From positions 35,319 through 99,318 of the forward strand of contig NZ_SJZI01000044.1 of NCBI RefSeq assembly GCF_004337505.1: a stretch of DNA of 64,000 bases, written 5' to 3'. Position numbers and translations under genes: made by a program. The DNA comes from Flaviaestuariibacter flavus. Its GTDB lineage: Bacteria > Bacteroidota > Bacteroidia > Chitinophagales > Chitinophagaceae. Shown piece by piece: positions 7,983 to 16,518 of this stretch (position 1 is the stretch's first letter; each line of letters opens with the position of its first letter). The notes beneath the pieces are model-generated. The model saw only the letters and a list, made by a program, of their open reading frames with translations. It was not told the origin of the DNA and made no database searches.

Positions 7983-8423
7983 ATGCAAAAGATCACGCCT
8001 TTTCTCTGGTTCGATGGCAATGCCCTGGAGGCCGCCCGGTTTTATACCGGCATTTTTCCCGATGCCCGCATCACCAGCGATCTGCCCGGCCCCGGCGGCA
8101 AGCCCATGGTGGTTGCCTTTGAGCTCGCGGGACAAAGCTTCACCGCACTCAACGGCGGGCCGCAGTTTACCTTCAACGAATCGGTGTCTTTCGTAATCGA
8201 TTGTAAGGACCAGGGCGAGATTGATCACTACTGGGACCGCCTTACGGCAGAAGGCGGTACGCCAAGCCGCTGCGGCTGGCTGAAGGATCCTTTCGGGCTT
8301 TCCTGGCAGGTGGTGCCCTCGCGCCTTCCCCAGCTGATCCGCCATCCTGCCGCCATGCAGGCCATGATGGGGATGAGTAAGATCGTTCTGGCCGACCTGG
8401 AAGCCGCCGCCGCTACCTCCTAG
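7983..8423 (+). CDS. VOC family protein (PhnB/3-dmu-9_3-mt type)
   Basis: The 146-residue protein shows the pattern of the '3-demethylubiquinone-9 3-methyltransferase'-labelled VOC branch: ITPFLWFDGNALEAARFYTGIFPDARI at the start, FTALNGGPQFTFNESVSFVIDC in the middle, and KDPFGLSWQVVP near the end. Despite the database label these proteins are glyoxalase-fold and have no proven methyltransferase activity. The final 35 residues (HPAAMQAMMGMSKIV) are the usual tail of this branch. The substrate is unknown. Confidence 0.9.
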   Translation: MQKITPFLWFDGNALEAARFYTGIFPDARITSDLPGPGGKPMVVAFELAGQSFTALNGGPQFTFNESVSFVIDCKDQGEIDHYWDRLTAEGGTPSRCGWLKDPFGLSWQVVPSRLPQLIRHPAAMQAMMGMSKIVLADLEAAAATS

Positions 8424-8450
8424 CCGCGGGCGCGGCGCCTGGCGGGCCCG

Positions 8451-8458
8451 TACTTTTG
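8451..8458 (+). promoter_or_regulatory. -7 promoter box (TACTTTTG) right before the MFS gene
   Basis: A perfect TAnnTTTG ends 6 bases before the ATG at 8465. If used, transcription would start at or next to the start codon, giving a leaderless or nearly leaderless mRNA. No -33 element is obvious in the very GC-rich upstream DNA. Confidence 0.5.
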
Positions 8459-8464
8459 CGCCCC

Positions 8465-9652
8465 ATGCAAGCCTTGAACGACGCCGGCATCACCCGCACC
8501 CAGATCGCCATCCTTTCGGTTTCCTCCGGTATTTGTGTCGCCAACATCTACTATAACCAGCCCATCCTGGCCGACATCGCCCGCGACACGGGCATCAGCC
8601 AGAATGCGGCCGGTTACCTGCCCGTGCTCACCCAGGCCGGGTATGGCATCGGGCTGTTGCTGCTGACGCCGCTCGGCGACAAAGTGAACCGGAAGGCGCT
8701 GATCATGATCCTGCAGGCTGCCCTGATCATCGTGTTGTCGATGACGGGGCTCGCCAACAGCCGCGCCGGTCTTTACACCCTCAGCTTCCTCATCGGCGCC
8801 TTTGCTACCGCAACGCAGGTGCTCATCCCGATGGCGGCTGTGCTCGCCCGCCGTGATAAAGGAAAGATCGTTGGAATTGTTTTCACCGGTGCCCTGGTCG
8901 GGATCCTCGGCGCGCGCATTTTCAGCGGCGCCATCGCCGGCTGGTTTGGCTGGCGGGCCGTTTATTTTATTTCCGCCGGCCTGCTCGTGCTCACAACAAT
9001 CCTGGTGGCAACCGGCCTGCCGCGCGTGGTGCCCTCCTATGCGGGGAGCTATGCTTCGCTGATCCGCTCCACGGTAGCGCAGCTCGGGCGCTTCTCCCGC
9101 CTGCGGCGGATCGTGCTGCTCGGCGCCCTCGTATTCGGCACATTCTGCTCTTTCTGGACGACGCTCACCTTTCACCTGAGCGGACCTCCCTTTGGTTATG
9201 GTCCCGATATCATCGGCCTCTTTGGCTTCCTGGCCATCGGCGGCGCGGGTGCCGCCACGCTTTTCGGGCGGCTTGCCGATAAGCAGCCGCCGGCGCGCCT
9301 GCAGCTGTTCACCGTGTGCCTGGTGATCGTTTCGCTGCTCGGCGTTTATTTCTTTCCCCTGTCCGCGACGGCCTTTATAGTCACCACCCTGCTGCTGGAC
9401 ATCGGGGTGCAGGCCACGCAGGTCAACAACCTGGCGCAGGTGTATTCGCTCGACGAGTCGGCGCACAGCCGTATTAATACGGTATATATGACCTGCATCT
9501 TTACCGGTGGCGCCATCGGCACCTGGATGGGCGTTACCTGCTGGGATGCCGGCGGCTGGCACCTGGTGAGCCTGCAGTTGCTCCTCTGGTCTTTCTTCGC
9601 CCTCGTGGTAGCTATTGCGGGCTACCGGGCCTGGCGCCGGCAGCAGCGCTGA
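8465..9652 (+). CDS. MFS transporter (drug/sugar efflux type)
   Basis: The protein of about 395 residues has some 12 hydrophobic helices and the MFS features of the YgaY/arabinose-efflux-like branch: the conserved first helix ends in ANIYYNQPILADIAR, and the loop 2-3 motif is LTPLGDKVNRKALI (a variant of GxLaDrxGrr). The substrate is unknown. ATG 8465 (MQALNDAG) is chosen over the TTG at 8456 because the -7 box overlaps the latter. Confidence 0.9.
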   Translation: MQALNDAGITRTQIAILSVSSGICVANIYYNQPILADIARDTGISQNAAGYLPVLTQAGYGIGLLLLTPLGDKVNRKALIMILQAALIIVLSMTGLANSRAGLYTLSFLIGAFATATQVLIPMAAVLARRDKGKIVGIVFTGALVGILGARIFSGAIAGWFGWRAVYFISAGLLVLTTILVATGLPRVVPSYAGSYASLIRSTVAQLGRFSRLRRIVLLGALVFGTFCSFWTTLTFHLSGPPFGYGPDIIGLFGFLAIGGAGAATLFGRLADKQPPARLQLFTVCLVIVSLLGVYFFPLSATAFIVTTLLLDIGVQATQVNNLAQVYSLDESAHSRINTVYMTCIFTGGAIGTWMGVTCWDAGGWHLVSLQLLLWSFFALVVAIAGYRAWRRQQR

Positions 9653-9660
9653 GGAAAGAT

Positions 9661-9668
9661 TACCTTCG
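9661..9668 (+). promoter_or_regulatory. Near-consensus -7 box (TACCTTCG)
   Basis: One mismatch from TAnnTTTG, 18 bases before the ATG of the PhnA-like gene. It is a weak prediction because no -33 element is evident. Confidence 0.35.
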
Positions 9669-9686
9669 GACCCTAAATCGCGGAAG

Positions 9687-10268
9687 ATGAAATCAGAAGA
9701 AGTGATCCGCCAGCGCAGCGGCGGAACCTGTGAGCTATGTGGCGGCACCGATGCACTGCTGGTTTACGCCGTGCCGCCGCAGGATAGCGCCGACGCCGGC
9801 AACAGCGTACTGCTTTGCGGCAAGTGTCGTGCGCAGATCGATAAAAAAGAAGAGCTCGATCCGGGCCACTGGCGCGTACTTTCCGATACGATGTGGAGCG
9901 AGGTGCCCGGTGTGCAGGTGCTGGCCTGGCGCATGCTCAATCGCCTCCGCAACGAAAGCTGGGCCGCCGACCTGCTCGATATGCTTTACCTCGATGAGGA
10001 ACGCCTCGCCTGGGCCAAAGCCACCGGTGACCACGAGAACGACGGCAGCGTGGAGCTGCACCGCGATGCCAACGGTAACCAGCTTTTTGATGGCGACAGC
10101 GTCGTGCTCGTAAAGTCGCTCGATGTAAAAGGTTCCACCCTCACCGCGAAGCTGGGCACCGTGGTGCGCAACATCCGGCTCGTGCCCGATAACACCGAAC
10201 AGATCGAGGGACGCGTGGAAGGCCAGCAAATCGTTATCCTGACAAAATACGTGCGCCGCCAGGGCTAG
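9687..10268 (+). CDS. phnA: PhnA/YjdM-like zinc-ribbon protein
   Basis: The 193-residue protein has an N-terminal zinc ribbon with two Cys pairs (CELCGG and CGKC) and a C-terminal PhnA/YjdM domain recognisable from GNQLFDGDSVVLVKSLDVKG and the following short strands. Despite its name, the family is not established as part of the C-P lyase pathway, and no phosphonate genes are nearby. The longer frame from 9615 runs into the MFS gene, so ATG 9687 (MKSEEVIRQRS) is preferred. Its stop codon overlaps the stop of the converging PAS gene in a shared CTAG. Confidence 0.85.
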   Translation: MKSEEVIRQRSGGTCELCGGTDALLVYAVPPQDSADAGNSVLLCGKCRAQIDKKEELDPGHWRVLSDTMWSEVPGVQVLAWRMLNRLRNESWAADLLDMLYLDEERLAWAKATGDHENDGSVELHRDANGNQLFDGDSVVLVKSLDVKGSTLTAKLGTVVRNIRLVPDNTEQIEGRVEGQQIVILTKYVRRQG

Positions 10269-11074
10269 TTGGCACCGGGCTGCGGCACGGAAGCGTTCAC
10301 CAGCACACCGTATACGAGCGATGCGTACTGCAGCGGCGTGACCGCGATATCGCAGTAGCCGTCCTTCAAAAGACAGGGAACATCGCGGAGTGTTTCCGCG
10401 CCGCCACCGCCAAGCGCCCGCCGAACCGCTTGCAGCAAACTGCTGCCCTGCGCCTGCGGGAACACATCGGTGATCAGCTCTCCCATTAGTGCTTTGTGCT
10501 CCAGGCGGCAATACTCCTGGTAGGCTTTGTTGGCGGCGCAAAAACGCAGGTCGCGGTCGAGCACTACGATGAGGTCTTTGCTGGCATCGATGATGGTTTC
10601 GGCCATATGCGCACGGTTGCTGAGCAGGAAATCCCTTTGCTGCAATTGTCCTTCCAGGTGATTTGCATGCTGCTCGGCCCGGTGCTGCCGCGAGACATCG
10701 CGGAGCAGGCAAAGCGCGCCGTGCCGGGCCCCGAACTTGTCGGTGAGCGGCTGGATGCGCCACTGGTAATGCGTATCACCCGAAGAGGTTTGCAGGTTGG
10801 CGGTGCGTCCCCGCCGCAGGGCGTCGTCGAGTGCTTCCAGCAGGCCGTTGTTGCCCATCGCCGGCAGCAGGCTGAAGAGGCGCTGGCCGAGCGCTGCGGT
10901 GCGCGTGCGGCCCAGCCAGCGTTCGCCCGCTTTGTTGAGCACGGCGATGCGGTACTCTTTATCGATGGCCAGCACGGGTTCCGGGTTGCCATCGAGCAGC
11001 AGCGAGCAGAGATCGGTAATGCCTTGCAAAAACTCAGGGACGGCATAAGTGCCGTGAAGGGGAGTATTTTTCAT
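10265..11074 (-). CDS. PAS-domain protein without output domain
   Basis: The protein of about 269 residues carries two PAS-like segments: one near 20-130 (PEPVLAIDKEYRIAVLNKAGERWLGR) and one near 155-265 (DASKDLIVVLDRDLRFCAANKAYQEYC). It ends right after the second PAS fold and has no kinase, cyclase or HTH domain. It is downstream of a PAS histidine kinase on the same strand (gap 218 bases) and its PAS units closely resemble that kinase's, so it may have come from duplication or be a partner. ATG 11074 is preferred; the upstream extension to 11227 has low-complexity composition and no PAS similarity. Confidence 0.75.
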   Translation of the reverse strand: MKNTPLHGTYAVPEFLQGITDLCSLLLDGNPEPVLAIDKEYRIAVLNKAGERWLGRTRTAALGQRLFSLLPAMGNNGLLEALDDALRRGRTANLQTSSGDTHYQWRIQPLTDKFGARHGALCLLRDVSRQHRAEQHANHLEGQLQQRDFLLSNRAHMAETIIDASKDLIVVLDRDLRFCAANKAYQEYCRLEHKALMGELITDVFPQAQGSSLLQAVRRALGGGGAETLRDVPCLLKDGYCDIAVTPLQYASLVYGVLVNASVPQPGAN

Positions 11075-11292
11075 AGCCGCGCTTTTTCGTTCGTCGCCGG
11101 TGGCGCAAACGGGGTGCCTTTCTGCACGCGGTGAAACCAGAATTAACAAAATCCGGCTTTCCGAAAACAAACCCGGGCCGGAAAGGCGCGGAAAGCATTG
11201 ACAGTCTTTGCACGGAGCCTGCAGCAAGGATTCGTTAATACGCTATGGCTGTGCTTTCACTTTAATAAATGGCAAGCCTGTCGGGCAGGGCA

Positions 11293-13218
11293 CTAACCGG
11301 CAGCCGTAACCGAAATGCAGGGAAAGTGGAGGCACACAGTGGTTCCTTCGCCCTTGCGGCCCGCAACGGAAATGCTTCCCTGGTGGGCGTGCATGATCTT
11401 GCGGCAAAGCGGCAGCCCGAGGCCATTGCCGCTGAAGCCCGCGTCGTGCGCCCGGAAAAAGAGATCGCACACCCGGTCGTTGCAGGCAGGGTCGAAGCCG
11501 CTGCCATTGTCCGTCACCGCTAGCAGCAGCATGGACGGCCCGTTTCCGCGGGGCACCTCCTCGGCGCTCACCTGCACCCGGAGCGGCCGGTCGGGCTGGC
11601 GGAATTTCAGCGCGTTGGTAAACAGTTCTTCAAAAAGCAGGCGCAGCTGCGCCGGGTACGCCCGTATCTCCGGCAGGGACGTCCAATGAATATTGCCGGC
11701 AAGGCCAAGGCGCGTTGCTTCCGTGCGCAGTAAGGTGTCAAGATCAGTAGGGCTGCGCGATTCCTGCGGAAGGTTTTTCTGGAAGTCGGCGAGGCTGTTC
11801 ACGAGGCTTTCCATACGCTCGGCGGCGCGTCCGGCTTTTTCGAGCAGCTCGGGGCCCGTTTTGCTGCCGGGTGCCAGCGCGCCAAGCGCGCTGAGGAAAT
11901 AGCGGATCTTGCGTACCGGCGCGCGCAGGTCGTGCGAAGCGGCATAGAGTACGCTGTCGAGCTCCTGGTTGCGCTCGGCAAGCTCCCGGTTCACCCGCGC
12001 CAGTTCTTCGTTCTTCTGCAGCAGCTCCGTGTGGTCTTCCGCAACCACCATAACGTTCGTGATCGTGCCTTGCTCATCGTGCAGGGGCATCAGGCTGACG
12101 CGCCCCCGGGCTTCACCCTGCAGGAAACGGTAGTTGTCGCTCACCACCACTTCGCCGGTCCAGCATTGTTCAAGTTGCTGAAAGATGTCGCTGTCGCGGA
12201 ACCCGGGTCCGTAGATATCATATACGCTTCGCCCCAGCACCTCGTCGCGGCTGCGACCTACATACTCCATAAAGCGCTGGTTGGCTTCCTGGACGATGTA
12301 TTCGCGGTTGAACACGAGGATCACATCGCGGCTGGCATCGAACACCGAGCGGAGGGCCGAACGGTGGCGCACCACTGCCTGCAGCTGCCCGCGCATCGCG
12401 TTTGCCGCCGCCTCCTGCTCCTGCCGCCGCTGCACCAGCTCCGTGATGTCCTGCGTCATCAGCATCACCCCGTAAACGAGCCCATCGCCAAATGTAAGCG
12501 GGATAAAATACGCATTGGCATAGCCGCCGCTCAGCGAGAAGGGGATGTTCTTGTACTCCACCGGCTTTCCCGTAAGCGCCTCCTGCATGCCGGTATAGAA
12601 AACCGAAGTTTCCAGCCAGGGAAAGACTTCGAGCACCTGCCTTCCGATCATTTCTTCGGAGGTTTTGCCGGCATACTTCAGAAAAGCTTTGTTGACGGCG
12701 CGGTATACGAGGCCGGTGTCGAGCACGGCGATATAGTCGTGGGTGTGGTCGAGGATCGCTTCGGCGATGCGGGCCCTGCTTTCCAGCAGCACGTCTTTTT
12801 CGTGCAGGGCCGTGCGCAGCTTGCCGATCTCATTGAACTGCTTCATTACCGGCGTGATGTCGCGCAGGAGGCACAGGCCGCCGATGATGGTGCCCCCGTG
12901 ATTGCGCAGCGGGTTGGCGCGCCACTCAAAAAAACCTTCTTCGGAGCGGTAGCGCTCGTTGCTGAAATGCGCGGCGCCCGTCCAGAGCTGCTCCAGCACG
13001 GCCCGCCGCGCCGGTGTGTCGAGCTCGGGAAGCAGTTCAAAAAGGGAACGCCCGGCGGCGTCATCGACGCTGCTGCCCATCCATCGGGCAAAAGCCTGGT
13101 TCACCTGCAGCACCTTGAAATTACAATCAAAGGCGATGATGCGCTCCACCATATTTTCCAAAATGAGTTCGGAGAAATCAGTGGCCGAAATGAGCGGTCC
13201 GGGAGCGCTTTGTTGCAT
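11293..13218 (-). CDS. Multi-PAS sensor histidine kinase
   Basis: The 641-residue soluble kinase has three PAS units (about 15-125, 150-270 and 290-410; the second has HTHDYIAVLDTGLVYRAVNKAFLKYAG), a short coiled coil, a HisKA H-box (AASHDLRAPVRKI) and an HATPase domain with N, G1 (DNGSGF) and G2 (GNGLGLPL) boxes. There is no transmembrane segment, so it senses a cytoplasmic or membrane-diffusible cue. No response regulator is directly adjacent on the same strand; a receiver-only protein is encoded 1.1 kb upstream on the opposite strand. Confidence 0.9.
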   Translation of the reverse strand: MQQSAPGPLISATDFSELILENMVERIIAFDCNFKVLQVNQAFARWMGSSVDDAAGRSLFELLPELDTPARRAVLEQLWTGAAHFSNERYRSEEGFFEWRANPLRNHGGTIIGGLCLLRDITPVMKQFNEIGKLRTALHEKDVLLESRARIAEAILDHTHDYIAVLDTGLVYRAVNKAFLKYAGKTSEEMIGRQVLEVFPWLETSVFYTGMQEALTGKPVEYKNIPFSLSGGYANAYFIPLTFGDGLVYGVMLMTQDITELVQRRQEQEAAANAMRGQLQAVVRHRSALRSVFDASRDVILVFNREYIVQEANQRFMEYVGRSRDEVLGRSVYDIYGPGFRDSDIFQQLEQCWTGEVVVSDNYRFLQGEARGRVSLMPLHDEQGTITNVMVVAEDHTELLQKNEELARVNRELAERNQELDSVLYAASHDLRAPVRKIRYFLSALGALAPGSKTGPELLEKAGRAAERMESLVNSLADFQKNLPQESRSPTDLDTLLRTEATRLGLAGNIHWTSLPEIRAYPAQLRLLFEELFTNALKFRQPDRPLRVQVSAEEVPRGNGPSMLLLAVTDNGSGFDPACNDRVCDLFFRAHDAGFSGNGLGLPLCRKIMHAHQGSISVAGRKGEGTTVCLHFPCISVTAAG

Positions 13219-13376
13219 AGCTTGACATTATAACGGGAAAGGGCAGGTGAAAATAAAACAAAGCCCGGCGCTTTCTAATAATTTTTTAATCTTTCGCCAA
13301 TCCGGACAGTTTCTATTGCACAATTTTGAAATATATAGCGGCCGGAACCCATAATTCTGCAACTTTGTCCAACCCA

Positions 13377-13406
13377 TTTGACATTTACCTGTGCCTGCAC
13401 GTCAAA
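13377..13406. promoter_or_regulatory. Candidate operator upstream of XRE/S24-like regulator
   Basis: TTTGAC at 13377-13382 is mirrored by GTCAAA at 13401-13406, an inverted repeat with an 18-base spacer in the divergent gap between the kinase and the regulator gene. Autoregulation by the regulator is plausible but is inferred only from position. Confidence 0.35.
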
Positions 13407-13440
13407 AAGGTTGACATAATCCAGCAAAAAAAGCAACGGT

Positions 13441-14313
13441 TTGAGCTACTTCGCCCAAAATTTGAAGCATCTGAGAAAGCGGTCTGCGAAAACGCAGGAG
13501 CAGCTGGGTCAGGATATCCGGCTGGGCCGCACCACGATCGCCAATTACGAGGCCGGCTTTTCGAGTCCTACCGACCCGGAGGTGCTGATCCGCCTCTCGC
13601 ACGTCTTCGGCGTTTCGATCGACGAACTGCTGACGCGCGATCTGTCGCAGGCATTTTCCAACGCGGCACCGAACCGAACGGCGGCCGCGGCTCCTCCGCC
13701 ATCGCCGCTTACCGACTTCGTCCGTCGCCGGCAGGTGCTTTACGAAACCACCCTAAAACTGCATCATTCCATGGGTACGCCGAACGTCATTGTTGTAGAC
13801 AGCCAGGGCGAAGAGAAGATTGTTTTCGTGCCGAAAGAAGAAGCGGTGCTCTACAGCGAGCGACGTAAGGAAAGCGCCTGGCTCGGCTCCCTGCCGCTTT
13901 ATGCGTTGCCAGGCCTGCAGCCCGAGACGCACCGCATGTTCGAGGTGGCAGACGGCGCCATGAGTCCCCGCTTCACGCCCGGCGACCGCATCGTATGCCG
14001 CTGGCTTGCCGGCCTCGACGACCTGCGCGACGGGCATGCCTACCTCGTGGTGACGCAGGCTGGCCTCTGGCTGCGCCGCGTGCTCAACCGCCTGCCCGAG
14101 CAGGGCGGCCTGCAGCTGGTGGCCGACGATCCCACCGCCGTGCCGCCTTCGGCGCCCACCAATGTGCGCCGCGAAGACCTCCTCGAGCTCTGGTCGGTAG
14201 AGTGGGTGATCAGCGCCAACCTCGCCCCGCCGATGAGCCAGGTGTACGGCCGCATCGCCGACCTGGAACAGCAGCTCCGCAACCTGAACAGCCGCCTCAA
14301 CGACCGCCCTTAA
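13441..14313 (+). CDS. XRE-family regulator with degenerate S24/LexA-like C-terminus
   Basis: Residues 1-65 are an XRE helix-turn-helix (FAQNLKHLRKRSAKTQEQLG, TTIANYEAG, VLIRLSHVFGVSIDELL). A proline/alanine linker leads to a C-terminal region resembling S24 peptidases (FEVADGAMSPRFTPGDRIVCR). The position usually holding the catalytic Ser (GDSM) reads DGAM, so self-cleavage is unlikely. The start is TTG 13441: an in-frame stop lies at 13417 and no ATG precedes the HTH. It is followed after 21 bases by a receiver gene and probably forms an operon with it. Confidence 0.82.
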   Translation: MSYFAQNLKHLRKRSAKTQEQLGQDIRLGRTTIANYEAGFSSPTDPEVLIRLSHVFGVSIDELLTRDLSQAFSNAAPNRTAAAAPPPSPLTDFVRRRQVLYETTLKLHHSMGTPNVIVVDSQGEEKIVFVPKEEAVLYSERRKESAWLGSLPLYALPGLQPETHRMFEVADGAMSPRFTPGDRIVCRWLAGLDDLRDGHAYLVVTQAGLWLRRVLNRLPEQGGLQLVADDPTAVPPSAPTNVRREDLLELWSVEWVISANLAPPMSQVYGRIADLEQQLRNLNSRLNDRP

Positions 14314-14334
14314 TCCTTTTCCACCCGAACCATT

Positions 14335-14742
14335 ATGAACGCAGCCTATACGATCTATTATGCCGAAGACGACCTCGACGACCTCTACATCCTGAGCGAG
14401 GTGATGGAGGCTTATCCCGAGGTGTCGCTCCGGCATTTCGCCAACGGGCAGCTGCTGCTCGAGACGCTGGCGCGCACCGTGCCCGGCGCCTGGCCCTGCC
14501 TCATCCTGCTCGATCTCAACATGCCGCAACTCGATGGCCGGGAGACCCTCATGCAGCTCCGCGCCAATGATGCCTGGAACAGTATCCCGGTAGTGCTGTT
14601 CACCACATCCAACAGCGTGCTCGACCTGCGCTTCGCCGCGCAGTGGCAGGTGGAGCTCATCACAAAGCCGCTCCTGTTCGACGGCATGGAGCAGGTAGCC
14701 CGCCGCATCGTGGGTCACTGCCGCTCCCGGCTCGCGCGCTGA
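14335..14742 (+). CDS. Stand-alone receiver (response regulator) protein
   Basis: The 135-residue CheY-like protein has an acidic pocket (AEDDLDD at 10-16), a phosphoacceptor Asp60 in LILLDLNMPQLDG, the Thr/Ser in LFTTS and Lys in ITKPL. It contains no output domain. Such Rcp1-like receivers in Bacteroidota often pair with PAS kinases; the multi-PAS kinase at 11293-13218 is the nearest candidate. It probably shares a transcript with the preceding XRE-type gene. Confidence 0.9.
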   Translation: MNAAYTIYYAEDDLDDLYILSEVMEAYPEVSLRHFANGQLLLETLARTVPGAWPCLILLDLNMPQLDGRETLMQLRANDAWNSIPVVLFTTSNSVLDLRFAAQWQVELITKPLLFDGMEQVARRIVGHCRSRLAR

Positions 14743-14761
14743 CGGGCTGCGCCGGTTTGCC

Positions 14762-14769
14762 TATATTCG
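14762..14769 (+). promoter_or_regulatory. Near-consensus -7 box (TATATTCG)
   Basis: One mismatch from TAnnTTTG, 12 bases before the ATG at 14782. It is another case where the box lies very near the start codon. Confidence 0.35.
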
Positions 14770-14781
14770 TAAACCGACTGT

Positions 14782-16065
14782 ATGCCCGCCGTCGCCTCAT
14801 ACCTGCCCCGTCCGCTGCCCCTGTTGCTCGTGTTGCTGTATGCAGCCTTTTGCGTGCCCATGGCGGGTATCGTGCTGCAATATATTCCTGCCGGCACCGA
14901 CACGGCCTTCCTCGGCATCAAGCAGCAGTATGTAGCGCGGCCCTGGTATCTCCCTGCTTTTTATCTCCATGTATTTATCGCCGTCCTGGCATTGCCCGCG
15001 GGGATCACGCAGTTTTTTGCCGTGCTGCGCCGGCGCTTACCTGCCCTGCACCGCTGGCAGGGGCGCATCTACGTGGTGTCGATTCTTGCGGTGGGGGCGC
15101 CCTCGGGCTTCGCGATTGGCCTTGTTGCCAATGGTGGCGTGGCGTCGCGTATCTCCTTTTGCGGGCTGGCGCTGCTCTGGTGGTACAGCAGCTTCCGCGC
15201 GGTGCAGGAAGCGCGCCGCGGCTCCTTTGACGCACTGCTTGCCGCCGGCTGTGCCGAGCAACCGGCTCCGGTGGCCCAGGCAAGAAAGGATAAGAAAGCT
15301 CCCGGCTCCTACCAGCCGAAAGTAGAAACGGGCATCGAAGGTTATTGTTCGGGCGATTTCATTACAGACGGTGAGAACGTTGACTGGATGAGCAACACGC
15401 GCATCACCTTCCGCATTGATTCAGTGCGGGCGGGAACCATATTTGGCAACACCATCGTTGCCGGAAACCTGCGTCCTTTTCAAGGTACGCTCACACGCAA
15501 AGGCGCTGGCTGGACCTTCACAGCCCGCGAGCCCGGCGACGACCCCCACGACGGCGCCTTCACCGCTTATATCGATAAGGAAGTGCTCGACGGCGGCTGG
15601 GAGTGCTTCGACAACAGGGTGAAATTTCCGAAGCGCAGGTACGAGCTCACGCGACGCACGGTTCGCTACGATCCGAAGCTGATGCCCGACAACTCCATCC
15701 GCGAAGCCTTTCTGTACGCTACCCGGAATGGCGAAAAAAGGGAAGAGGAAGAAGCACTGGTGGGCGAATACTTCAGCGACGCTGTGTTCCGCCTCAACGC
15801 TTCCACGCGCACCCTGCAGCCATCCGACCTCGAGAACCTCTATAAGGCCGATCTCGAATTGCTGCGCAACGCCATTTATGCCCGCCATGGCTACAGCTTC
15901 CGCAACCCGCGCATGCGTACCGCTTTTGACCACTCGGTTGATTGGTACGTGCCCGTGTCCGCAGACGTTACCGGCGAGCTGACGCCGCTGGAGCGAAAGA
16001 ACATCGCGCTCATCAAGCGCTATGAACAACACGCCGAAAAATACTATGATTCCTTCGGTCGCTGA
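14782..16065 (+). CDS. DUF2306-like membrane N-terminus fused to YARHG-domain protein
   Basis: Residues 1-145 have four hydrophobic helices and resemble the start of DUF2306 membrane proteins (PWYLPAFYLHVFIAVLALPAG, LHRWQGRIYVVSIL). The DUF2306 part stops early, at VQEARRGSFDA. It continues in frame as LLAAGCAEQPAP, which looks like a lipobox with Cys157, then a soluble region and a YARHG domain near 353-415 (LLRNAIYARHGYSF...DWYVP). The most economical reading is an in-frame deletion that joined a DUF2306 gene to a lipoprotein gene. YARHG domains are extracellular and of unknown role. Confidence 0.75.
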   Translation: MPAVASYLPRPLPLLLVLLYAAFCVPMAGIVLQYIPAGTDTAFLGIKQQYVARPWYLPAFYLHVFIAVLALPAGITQFFAVLRRRLPALHRWQGRIYVVSILAVGAPSGFAIGLVANGGVASRISFCGLALLWWYSSFRAVQEARRGSFDALLAAGCAEQPAPVAQARKDKKAPGSYQPKVETGIEGYCSGDFITDGENVDWMSNTRITFRIDSVRAGTIFGNTIVAGNLRPFQGTLTRKGAGWTFTAREPGDDPHDGAFTAYIDKEVLDGGWECFDNRVKFPKRRYELTRRTVRYDPKLMPDNSIREAFLYATRNGEKREEEEALVGEYFSDAVFRLNASTRTLQPSDLENLYKADLELLRNAIYARHGYSFRNPRMRTAFDHSVDWYVPVSADVTGELTPLERKNIALIKRYEQHAEKYYDSFGR

Positions 16066-16518
16066 AGCAGCGCGTACTTTTACGAAAGGCCTCCTTTTTT
16101 ACGCCGTAAGCTCACGGCATTCAGTTTCAACTCAATGCAGGTGGCTGCGTCTTCCGCGGCTTGCCGGCAAGCCGCAAACATACGTGCCCCGGCCTGCTAC
16201 GGATGGTGTGAATTGCCGTAATTATACGCTCAAAACGGGGTTGAAAATTCAGTATTAATACGGATTGCGCGGGTCCTTCCTGCACAGTAGCTTTGGCTTA
16301 CAAACCACTGTTATGAGATCGAAACCAGGCTACCCGGCAGCGCCGCCGGGCTGAAGACGCCGGCCCGTTAACGTCTTTCCTTAACCTCTTTTTCCTCGAA
16401 AAACATTGCAGCAGATCCTGCTGAGCCGCCCGGACCGAAGCCGGCAGCGGACAGGCTGCTCCTGTGCCCCTGCGCGAACCTGTATCCACCGATTACTTAA
16501 CCATAAATAACCCGCCAC
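16066..16518. other. Long leader/intergenic region before the unknown-function cluster
   Basis: I see no gene in these 453 bases. A perfect 20-base palindrome (GCGGCTTGCC and its complement, 16156-16175) may end the upstream transcript. Around 16245-16270 the sequence is AT-rich (AGTATTAATACGG) and could hold the promoter of the gene at 16519. Several shorter GC-rich stems follow, leaving a leader of roughly 230 bases. Confidence 0.4.

Noticed and set aside
8420..9748. Minus-strand ORF of 442 aa over the MFS gene
   Set aside because: It is the complement of a well-supported transporter gene and is rich in Gln, Gly, His and Arg without hydrophobic structure.
16066..16518. Riboswitch or structured RNA in the cluster leader
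   Set aside because: There are a few GC-rich stems, but I could not match them to a known riboswitch core; a covariance-model search would be needed.
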